Of a stretch of DNA of 27,189 nt, positions 15,743 through 21,745 are shown in pieces. The notes beneath the pieces were generated by a model. It had not been told where the DNA came from and searched no databases. It saw only the letters and a program-made list of their open reading frames with translations. The position numbers and the translations under genes were made by a program. Numbering within the stretch: position 1 is the first letter of the stretch; each line of letters begins with the position of its first letter. This stretch comes from a virus, in the IMG/VR virus record IMGVR_UViG_3300023295_000009, positions 1 to 27,189 of that record; one strand, given 5' to 3'.

Positions 15743-16201
15743 ATGAGTAAAAGGACAGAATGGAAAAATAAGTTTATAATACTATTAAAGAATAATAATT
15801 GTAAAAGAATGATTGAAAAGAGAGCTGAGAAGCTACTAAATAAAATATCCAGTACAAAGGCGAACATTATATCACGGGGAAAAGAAAATGGCTTGGAATC
15901 GAATATAGACATCAATGAACTAAGACAATTAATCTATGATAATATATTTAAACCTGACGTGTATATGAATGAATATGTAATAGATGATAAGAACTTTAAT
16001 ATAGATCATATAATCCCAATTTCAAAAGGTGGGACCAATGATATTAGTAATTTACAAGTACTAGCTGGAACAGTTAATAAGATAAAAGGAACACTATCCG
16101 AAAGTCATATGAAAATATTAACTACCAAATTAAATGAAATGCCAATGGATATGAAAACATATATTATCCAACGCATGACCCTAAATAATAATAAATGGTA
16201 A
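15743..16201 (+). CDS. HNH endonuclease
   Basis: A protein of 152 residues with GGAGG before the ATG. The C-terminal half has the HNH core: FNIDHIIPISKGGTND, where DH are catalytic, then ISNLQVL with the Asn, and a final NKIKG. The cysteine pairs that often hold zinc in HNH domains are missing. The N-terminal 90 residues are Lys-rich and helical and may bind DNA. Phage HNH enzymes either take part in packaging or act as free-standing homing nucleases. Here the gene has its own promoter, is far from the terminase genes and lies beside a second HNH gene family member at 18676, so a homing or moron-type origin is more likely. Confidence 0.85.
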   Translation: MSKRTEWKNKFIILLKNNNCKRMIEKRAEKLLNKISSTKANIISRGKENGLESNIDINELRQLIYDNIFKPDVYMNEYVIDDKNFNIDHIIPISKGGTNDISNLQVLAGTVNKIKGTLSESHMKILTTKLNEMPMDMKTYIIQRMTLNNNKW

Positions 16202-16208
16202 AGGTGAG

Positions 16209-16346
16209 ATGGATGGGAATACATCCAATAATAATAATGGTAATGTATATTTACAGATATTCTTCAGTACAAGTCCCCAATATTTTGTTAAACGTATCCG
16301 TAATTCATATAAATATATAATCCTATCATTTCCCCATTCCAATTAA
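16209..16346 (+). CDS. Possible 45-residue small ORF
   Basis: ATG at 16209, eight bases after the HNH stop, is preceded by AAAGGTGAG, a ribosome site with tight spacing, and is open to TAA at 16344-16346. The product begins Asn-rich and continues with an aromatic, basic segment (VYLQIFFSTSP, KRIRNSYKYIILS). The last codons run into the tandem repeat region. A small hairpin (TGGATG/CATCCA, 16210-16227) covers the start region. No family is recognised; it could be chance. Confidence 0.3.
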   Translation: MDGNTSNNNNGNVYLQIFFSTSPQYFVKRIRNSYKYIILSFPHSN

Positions 16347-16414
16347 TTAATCATGTAAATATATATATCCTATCATTTCCCATTTCCAATTAATTAATCA
16401 TGTAAATATATATA
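16321..16414. repeat. Tandem 47-bp repeat, two copies plus partial flanks (origin candidate)
   Basis: Units 16321-16367 and 16368-16414 each run from TCCTATCATTTCCC through AATTAATTAATCATG to a TAAATATATATA tail and differ at two positions. A third partial unit begins at 16415 (TCCTATATCAT), and 16301-16320 resembles the end of a unit. The gap 16347-16499 holds no convincing gene. The AT-rich, iteron-like layout next to the polymerase gene block makes it a candidate replication origin or regulator-binding array. Confidence 0.8.
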
Positions 16415-16499
16415 TCCTATATCATATACTCCACTAAACGCTGAAAACCCTATACGCATCAATGGATATAGCGAATCACTTGTGTATAAAAAATAGTAT

Positions 16500-16528
16500 T
16501 TGACTTTACCTCATATATAATGTATAAT
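16500..16528 (+). promoter_or_regulatory. Sigma70-type early promoter P2
   Basis: TTGACT, 17 bases, TATAAT, followed by TAATTTATAATTAAAACC. The -10 and its downstream extension copy those at 18629, and in part 15706 and 24289. It drives the zinc-ribbon gene at 16565, which follows after an AAAGAGG ribosome site. Confidence 0.85.
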
Positions 16529-16564
16529 TAATTTATAATTAAAACCAATTGAAAGAGGTATTAT

Positions 16565-16963
16565 ATGAAAAAATTAATAATAAAACGTATTGGTAGAGAA
16601 ACTCATACATTCCAAGTTGAAGGTAAGGATTTATGGGAAGTACAGATGGAATCCCAGAAGCTTAGTTTTTATGATGTTAAAGAATGTGGGTGTTGTAAAT
16701 CTGATGATTTATATCTAAAGGCATATATAACAGAATCTGAAGGATATAAATATATAAAGATAATATGCCGTGGATGTGGTGCATCTTTGAATTTTGGTCA
16801 ACAAAGGCAATCCCCAGATACGTTTTTTCTCACTAGGAATGATGATAAGTCATATAAATGGTTAAAATATGAAAACCAAGATTATACCCCAGATAATAGT
16901 GGTTATGCAAATTTAATGGAAAATAATGGTTATGCAAATATAAAGGAGGATATATATGGTTAA
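16565..16963 (+). CDS. Zinc-ribbon phage protein of the early block
   Basis: A protein of 132 residues. After a beta-rich N-terminus, a GCCKSDDLYLKA knuckle (about residue 42) and a CRGCGASLNFGQ knuckle (about 68-80) form a zinc ribbon, followed by a FFLTRNDDKSYKWLKYE segment. Small phage proteins with a C-x-x-C pair, a Y-x-I-x-C-x-x-C-G-A-x-L-x-F-G-Q block and a basic, Trp-containing end are common beside single-strand annealing proteins and SSB genes, and this one matches that pattern as I recall it. A nucleic acid-related role is therefore likely but unproven. The C-terminal tail has two NSGYAN/NNGYAN repeats. Its end overlaps the start of the following ribbon-helix-helix gene by 8 bases. 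Confidence 0.6.
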   Translation: MKKLIIKRIGRETHTFQVEGKDLWEVQMESQKLSFYDVKECGCCKSDDLYLKAYITESEGYKYIKIICRGCGASLNFGQQRQSPDTFFLTRNDDKSYKWLKYENQDYTPDNSGYANLMENNGYANIKEDIYG

Positions 16964-17102
16964 ACATGAAAGAACATTCACGATGTACATGAAACAAGAT
17001 GAAATGGATTTTCTAAATAAGTTATCAAAGGATAGAGGTCTAAGCAAATCAGTGATCATGAGATTGTTTTTACAGGAAGAAATGAAAAAAGATAATAAAT
17101 AG
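16956..17102 (+). CDS. Ribbon-helix-helix protein
   Basis: A protein of 48 residues from ATG at 16956, preceded by AAAGGAGG, overlapping the end of the zinc-ribbon gene. A basic strand (KHERTFTMYMKQDEM) and two helices (FLNKLSKDRGLSKSVIMRLFL) match the CopG/Arc fold; the Gly-Leu-Ser-Lys-Ser turn is typical. It most likely binds DNA as a dimer. The polymerase promoter begins two bases after its stop codon, which makes that promoter a reasonable target. It is distinct in sequence from the regulator at 15246. Confidence 0.7.
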   Translation: MVKHERTFTMYMKQDEMDFLNKLSKDRGLSKSVIMRLFLQEEMKKDNK

Positions 17103-17103
17103 A

Positions 17104-17132
17104 TTGACAAACATCAAATATAAAGGTATAAC
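17104..17132 (+). promoter_or_regulatory. Sigma70-type promoter of the polymerase-like gene
   Basis: TTGACA, 17 bases, TATAAC. It starts directly after the ribbon-helix-helix stop codon and leaves a leader of about 110 bases before the polymerase-like ATG at 17250. The leader contains a hairpin at 17177-17205. Unlike P1, P2 and P3 the -10 box lacks the AATTAAT extension, so expression may be timed differently. Confidence 0.8.
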
Positions 17133-17176
17133 TATATTAGATATTGTTTGAAGATATTTCATTTTATCCAAAATTG

Positions 17177-17205
17177 AACCAGGTGGGGTTGCTCCCATCT
17201 GGGTT
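17177..17205 (+). terminator. Attenuator-like hairpin in the polymerase leader
   Basis: AACCAGGTGGG (17177-17187) pairs with CCCATCTGGGTT (17194-17205) around a GTTGCT loop, with one bulged C and one G-U pair, and is followed by TCCTTT. It is GC-rich for this genome. The weak T-tract suggests partial termination or an RNA control element between the promoter at 17104 and the ATG at 17250, rather than a full terminator. Confidence 0.5.
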
Positions 17206-17249
17206 TCCTTTAAACTAATATCAGGAAAAACAATTATGGAGCCATAACA

Positions 17250-18596
17250 ATGAAACAATTTTTCAAATCCCATCAAATGAATATATATAAAAGATTAAAA
17301 TCAAATATACACTATGAAGAAATAGTATCTAGCATATCAACAACACTCGACCATAATCATATTAATATAAATTTAAAGGGTAGATCATTAAAGATTGCTG
17401 CCCATATTTTGTATTTAATTAAAAGAGGTGTGGCTGAGAATCCATATTGGTATAAAGAAGGTTACACTCATATATCTTATGATATATTTTCAAACATATC
17501 AAATCATACATTATATTCAAAATTATTAATGGAATTAAAAAAAGCCGGATATATTAACTTCGAAAAAGTATCTAGTGAAAACTCCAAACATAATTATAAT
17601 ATATTCAGTGTGAATGAAACAGCATATTCAATTCCAGAAACAAAAATATTAGATTATAAATTATTAAAAGCTGTTGTTGAAAGTGAGATAATTAATAATT
17701 ATGATAGTGATGTTAGACTTCAAATGGCAATGGATTTAATGGACGTAACAATTGATCCGGTAACTGAAGAAGAATATTGGAAAAGAGTTGATACCCCAAA
17801 ATGTTTTAAAAAATTTAAATTAAAAAATCATAAATCAATTAAAAACTTATCTGATGATGAACAATACGGTGAATTTATAATAAAAAATGTTGCCAACTAT
17901 ACTAAGATGGTCAACTGGAACTCTAAAACACCATATCTAAAGTTAATATCCCCAACTATTAAAGATTCATTTGGATGGAGATATCATTCTATATTATCCA
18001 GTATTCCTTCATGGATGCGTAACAGGGTTAAATTGAATGGAGAGGACCTATCATATTGTTTAGATTTAAAACAATCCCAGCCTACATTATTGGGCCATAT
18101 ATTGAAATGTAAAAAAGGTGATAATGTATTTACAGATAAAATTAATAAACAGGTTAGAATATATGGTGAATGGTTAGATGATAATGGTGAAGAAGATAAA
18201 GGATATGTATTCCAATTATTATATGGGAAGATGTATGGTATTCTTGCTAAAAAACTAGAATATAAATATGATCATAAGTTTAAAAGTTTCATGTATGATA
18301 TTAAAAAGGTCAAAGATGATCCAATTAAAAAAATAGATATTAATGATATTTCTATCCCAGTTGATGTTAATGGTAAGTATGTACTCCCCCAGATAATGCA
18401 AAGATATGAATCATTAATGTTCCAGGATGTTTGGGTATATCTAAAAATAACAGGTATTAGATTTTTAAGTCTACACGATGGGTTATATTTTATTGATAAT
18501 GTATCAGAAGATACTATTAATGATATAAAAAACATAATATCAAAATATATAGATGTATTTTTTTCATTTCATTATGATAAAGTTGAAAATAAATAA
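17250..18596 (+). CDS. Minimal family A polymerase-like protein with winged-helix-like N-terminus
   Basis: A protein of 448 residues, GGAG eight bases before the ATG. Three ordered motifs match the DNA polymerase I/T7 RNA polymerase superfamily. Motif A: Asp272 in CLDLKQSQPTLLGHIL. Motif B, the O-helix: Lys317-x3-Phe321-x3-Tyr325-Gly326, then KMYGILAKKL, with the same spacing as E. coli Pol I Lys758/Phe762/Tyr766. Motif C: LSLHDGLYFI with His409-Asp410, where Pol I has HDE and T7 RNA polymerase has HDS. The Arg four residues before the motif B Lys is missing. No 3'-5' exonuclease domain is present. Residues about 45-122 look like a winged helix (a LLMELKKAGYI recognition-type helix, then a strand pair). 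Motif spacing is shorter than in Pol I or T7 RNA polymerase. It could be a replication polymerase or a phage RNA polymerase; an inactive relative is also possible. Confidence 0.7.
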   Translation: MKQFFKSHQMNIYKRLKSNIHYEEIVSSISTTLDHNHININLKGRSLKIAAHILYLIKRGVAENPYWYKEGYTHISYDIFSNISNHTLYSKLLMELKKAGYINFEKVSSENSKHNYNIFSVNETAYSIPETKILDYKLLKAVVESEIINNYDSDVRLQMAMDLMDVTIDPVTEEEYWKRVDTPKCFKKFKLKNHKSIKNLSDDEQYGEFIIKNVANYTKMVNWNSKTPYLKLISPTIKDSFGWRYHSILSSIPSWMRNRVKLNGEDLSYCLDLKQSQPTLLGHILKCKKGDNVFTDKINKQVRIYGEWLDDNGEEDKGYVFQLLYGKMYGILAKKLEYKYDHKFKSFMYDIKKVKDDPIKKIDINDISIPVDVNGKYVLPQIMQRYESLMFQDVWVYLKITGIRFLSLHDGLYFIDNVSEDTINDIKNIISKYIDVFFSFHYDKVENK

Positions 18597-18605
18597 AATA
18601 TATCA

Positions 18606-18634
18606 TTGACATTAATGTATTGATAATTTATAAT
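18606..18634 (+). promoter_or_regulatory. Sigma70-type early promoter P3
   Basis: TTGACA, 17 bases, TATAAT, followed by TAATTTATAAATC. The -10 extension is the same as at P2. It drives the second HNH gene at 18676, whose ATG lies 42 bases past the -10 box. Confidence 0.88.
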
Positions 18635-18675
18635 TAATTTATAAATCAAATAAATAAAACATTGGAGACTACAAC

Positions 18676-19137
18676 ATGAACGAAATAAACAAAGACGCAA
18701 AGACTTATATGGGTAAGAATATTAATTATGTAAATGGTTATCAATCAATATGTTATAATAATAAATCAACAATGGTTCATCGACTGATATGGGAACATTA
18801 TCATAATGAAAAGATTCCAAAGGGATATCTTATACATCATATAGATGGAAATAAGACTAATAATATAATAGATAATCTTCAGTTGATATCAAAGTCAGAA
18901 CATAGGAAGCTTCATATGCTTGGTGATAACAATCCAAACTTCAAATATTTATATACAATGTTTGATAAAAATAATAATTTAGTTGGTATTAAAGAACCTT
19001 TAAACTATTATATGGATAATATTGGATGGAATATAAATAGTGTTGTTGCAAATTATAGAGTCAAGAATGGTAGAATAAATATTAAGGGTGGAAAGCATAA
19101 AGGTTCGGTTGTAATTATTCATCGTGTTTCATTGTAG
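18676..19137 (+). CDS. HNH homing endonuclease (HNH_3 type)
   Basis: A protein of 153 residues with TTGGAG before the ATG. The central block VHRLIWEHYH, then a PKGYLIHHIDGNKTNN segment and IDNLQLISKSEH is the classic HNH_3 core of phage homing enzymes, with HH as catalytic residues and Asn for metal binding. The C-terminal part (SVVANYRVKNGRINIKGGKH) is basic and likely contacts DNA, as the AP2 or NUMOD regions do in relatives. It has its own promoter and terminator, so it is an autonomous insert between the polymerase-like gene and the packaging operon. No intron structure was recognised around it. Confidence 0.9.
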   Translation: MNEINKDAKTYMGKNINYVNGYQSICYNNKSTMVHRLIWEHYHNEKIPKGYLIHHIDGNKTNNIIDNLQLISKSEHRKLHMLGDNNPNFKYLYTMFDKNNNLVGIKEPLNYYMDNIGWNINSVVANYRVKNGRINIKGGKHKGSVVIIHRVSL

Positions 19138-19175
19138 TACTCCGACTACATTAGTATTTATATTTTAATTAATTT

Positions 19176-19207
19176 GGCCCAGTGATTAATTTCATTGGGT
19201 CTTTTTT
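19176..19207 (+). terminator. Rho-independent terminator after the second HNH gene
   Basis: GGCCCAGTGA (19176-19185) pairs with TCATTGGGTC (19192-19201) over ten pairs including two G-U, with a TTAATT loop, followed by six T residues. It separates the early block from the late element copy 3 at 19217. Confidence 0.9.
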
Positions 19208-19216
19208 ATAAATAGC

Positions 19217-19239
19217 AAAATAACTTGGAACAAAATATG
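19217..19239 (+). promoter_or_regulatory. 23-bp late element, copy 3 (putative promoter of the packaging operon)
   Basis: Identical to the copies at 3924, 11615 and 24208; it lies nine bases after the terminator at 19176-19207. The leader to the ATG at 19293 is 53 bases and contains a weak AT hairpin (TATAC/GTATA) and a CAAAACCCATTT block ahead of GGAAGGA that is shared with the leader of the scaffold gene. The placement behind a terminator makes a promoter role likely. Confidence 0.75.
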
Positions 19240-19292
19240 ATATACTTGTTATATATGTATAAATTCAAAACCCATTTAGGAAGGAATAACAA

Positions 19293-19649
19293 ATGAAAGA
19301 AAAAATACGCATATTAATAACTGAGTTCAATAAAAACCTTACCCATAGCCAAAGATGTAATTTGAAAACTAAATCATCCGGTGGTATATGTGACTTCTGT
19401 TTGAATAAACTAAAGGCAACACTATTTGTACCTACATCTTATAAGTACCTCATCCATCCAGTATATAGCGAATATACAATGATAGGTCCATGTTGTTTAG
19501 ATAGATACCTGGATAGATTAGTTGAAGAGAAAGTTAAATATGAAATAGTTAATCTTATGGTTAAAGAATATAAAGATAAACTTAGGAGTACACGTAAGAT
19601 GGAGGTTAAATCTAATGGTAGCAAAAAAGATAACACCTCCAAAAAATAA
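19293..19649 (+). CDS. Cys-containing small protein at the head of the packaging operon
   Basis: A protein of 118 residues with GGAAGGA before the ATG. It has a CDFC knuckle (about residue 33) and a second cysteine pair PCCLDRYLDR (about residue 68), plus one upstream Cys, so it may bind zinc. The C-terminal 30 residues are Lys/Ser-rich and disordered-looking. The gene overlaps the small terminase gene by 35 bases. The position before terS suggests a packaging, transcription or host-takeover role, but no family is recognised. Confidence 0.6.
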   Translation: MKEKIRILITEFNKNLTHSQRCNLKTKSSGGICDFCLNKLKATLFVPTSYKYLIHPVYSEYTMIGPCCLDRYLDRLVEEKVKYEIVNLMVKEYKDKLRSTRKMEVKSNGSKKDNTSKK

Positions 19650-20121
19650 AAAGGTAACAAAATTAAAGGTAATAAATAAGAAAATATCAAATGAAATAAA
19701 TATAAAGAAGATAAGATCCATATTAAATGCCAAGGGAAAACCCGGTCCAAAGAAGGTTAGTAAAAATATATCTGATAATGAATTAAGATTAATATATAAG
19801 ATGGCATGCGCCGGTATACAGGAAAGAGTTATATTAAACTGTTTACATTTATCTGAAAACATAATGTCCAGTGATAAACCAAATGATATTAAAAGATATG
19901 GTGATATAATTTTAGTAATGGAACTAGCCAAGATGGAAAGATTAACAAATCTATCAGAAACATTATATAGGAAGGCATTATCAGGTGATACTGCATGTTT
20001 AATATTTGCATTAAAGACCCAGGGTAAAGAATATGGTTGGTCTGAAAAAGCTCCAGAAGATAAAGATAAAAATGTAAATGAATCATTAGTTGATTTGATA
20101 AGAGATTTGAGTAAAAAATAA
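19615..20121 (+). CDS. terS: Terminase small subunit (putative)
   Basis: A protein of 168 residues, ATG at 19615 with GGAGG upstream, inside the end of the previous gene. A Lys-rich N-terminal 60 residues is followed by a helix-turn-helix-like segment (ISDNELRLIYKMACAGIQER, then VILNCLHLSE), a helical oligomerisation-type region with TLYRKALSGD-type and FALKTQGKEYGWSEK segments, and an acidic/basic tail. The end of the helical block with a G-K-x-Y-G-W motif resembles small terminases I recall. It would recognise the packaging site and pass DNA to the large subunit. It lies 40 bases before the large terminase, as is usual, which is the main support. Confidence 0.7.
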   Translation: MVAKKITPPKNKKVTKLKVINKKISNEINIKKIRSILNAKGKPGPKKVSKNISDNELRLIYKMACAGIQERVILNCLHLSENIMSSDKPNDIKRYGDIILVMELAKMERLTNLSETLYRKALSGDTACLIFALKTQGKEYGWSEKAPEDKDKNVNESLVDLIRDLSKK

Positions 20122-20161
20122 ATGATTATTAAAAAAGAATCTAATATTTTGGGGGGTTTTG

Positions 20162-21695
20162 GTGGATAAATCAATATTAAAACATATAACAACATTTGAG
20201 GGATACGTAACTAATGTTATGGATATAACCGTATCAGAACAACAGATGACATTTATAAAACATATAGACATGTTAATATCATCTAAGATAAAGAAGAATA
20301 TACTAAAAGTCCCATTAACTGATATAGAAAAAGAATATGCATCAAAGTTGGGCATGTCTGTCAAGTCGGGCAGAGGTTGCGGGTAAAGATTTCATCATAG
20401 CAGTTTATATATTATGGTTTGTTTTGGTATTCCCAAGTACATCAGTATGTACAGCGCCAACAGGAACGCAGTTGAGTACCATTCTTTGGTCTGAAGTTAA
20501 AAAATTAATATCAAAGATAAAATATGATTGCATTAAATCATTATATGTAGTTACTAATGATAAGGTAAAATGTTCAGGTAATGGATATGAATCATTTGTT
20601 ATAGCTAGAGCTTCTGGTAATAAAAATGCATCAGCATTATCAGGTTATCACAATGATTACATGACACTGATAGCCGATGAGGCAACTGGGATATCTGATG
20701 AAGTATTTGAACCTCTAGAAATGACGATGACAGGTAAAATGAACATATTACTATTAATATTCAACCCAGTGGTATTATCTGGATACGCATATGATTCACA
20801 GGAACATCCAGTATTAAGTAAACAGTTCATAAAATTACATTGGCCATCAACTGAATCAAATATAGTATCAAAAGAGAGTATAGAAAGAGCCGAAGAAAGA
20901 TATGGTATAAATTCTAATTACTATAGAACATCTATAGCAGCAAAATGGCCAAAAGAGTCAACTGATTCACTTATACCGATACATATGGCTAGATGGTGTA
21001 TTAATAGACAATATGATGAAGAAACTGCAATAGTACCAAATAAAGATGAACCAATTGTTATAGGGGTAGATCCATCAAGATCAGGTGCTAATGGATGCGA
21101 TACAATTTGTACGGTAAGGCAAGGTAGTTATATATATGAGTTTTATAAACCAGAGAATCAAGTAGATTCAGTTAAAATGGCAGATGAAATAATAGATGTA
21201 TTATTTTCTAGGTATCCAAACTTTACATATTGCTTTGTTGAAACAAACGGACTTGGGGGAGTTTTCTATGATATAATTAAAAAATATGATAAAGATAGAA
21301 TAATACCAGTTAATGTTGCAGATAAAAATGTTGATGAAGAGTTTTTAAATATGAGAGCCCAATTATGGTTTAGATTAAGAGAAGCTATAATAAGTGGTTT
21401 TCTTGGTATCAATCCAGAAATTGAAAGAAATGAAACTGAAATATTTATAAGTCAAATAACAGATATAAAACAAGATAAAGTAAGTGTTCAGAACTCTGGA
21501 AAGTTTAAGGTTAAAATAGAATCAAAGAAAGATATGGCTTCAAGAGGAATAAGTTCCCCAGATTATGGTGATGCTACTATTTTGAGTTTCTATTACACGA
21601 AGGAACAATTGGCGCAAAGGTTGAGTATAGGTAAGTATAAACCAGTAAGTGATGCATATTCAAATGAAGATGACATACCAAGCTGGATGGTATAG
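20162..21695 (+). CDS. terL: Terminase large subunit, split by a +1 frameshift in Walker A
   Basis: Two overlapping frames together give one protein of about 510 residues. The first starts at GTG 20162 (GGGGGG five bases upstream; a TTG at 20159 is also possible) and ends at TAA 20384 after MSVKSGRGCG. The second frame is open from 20337 and continues from AAA 20385 with KDFIIAVYILWF. Joining them by skipping the T at 20384 restores the ATPase Walker A GRGCGKD. Then follow a TAPTGTQLS motif, Walker B with catalytic Glu (LIADEATG), and the RNase H-type nuclease with Asp in GVDPSRSG, Glu in VETNGLG and Asp in SPDYGDA. The motor drives DNA into the head and cuts it. Because all downstream motifs are intact, the break is either a programmed shift or a sequence error rather than an old pseudogene. 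Confidence 0.85.
20372..20386 (+). other. Candidate programmed +1 frameshift site in terL
   Basis: The sequence is AGAGG TTGC GGG TAA A. A P-site GGG codon sits before a UAA stop, and moving one base forward reads GGT (still Gly with a wobble partner) and then AAA. A Shine-Dalgarno-like AGAGG lies four bases upstream of GGG; in the E. coli prfB +1 site an AGGGGG lies three bases upstream of CUU UGA. The similarity suggests recoding. A one-base insertion error or a real mutation gives the same picture. Confidence 0.55.
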
Positions 21696-21745
21696 TAAAG
21701 ATATCAAGTTTAGAATACTTGGTATGATAACTAAGGGAGTTAATA

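Noticed and set aside
16321-16414. CRISPR array
   Set aside because: The units are directly adjacent 47-bp tandem repeats with no unique spacers and no cas genes nearby.
18676-19137. HNH gene as part of a group I intron in the polymerase or terminase
   Set aside because: The polymerase-like frame is complete before it and the packaging genes start after a terminator. The HNH gene has its own promoter and terminator, and the terL break is a one-base shift, not an insertion.
21696-21745. Terminator between terL and portal (CAAGT/ACTTG pairing)
   Set aside because: The stem is short and AT-rich with no T-tract, and the genes are expected to be cotranscribed.
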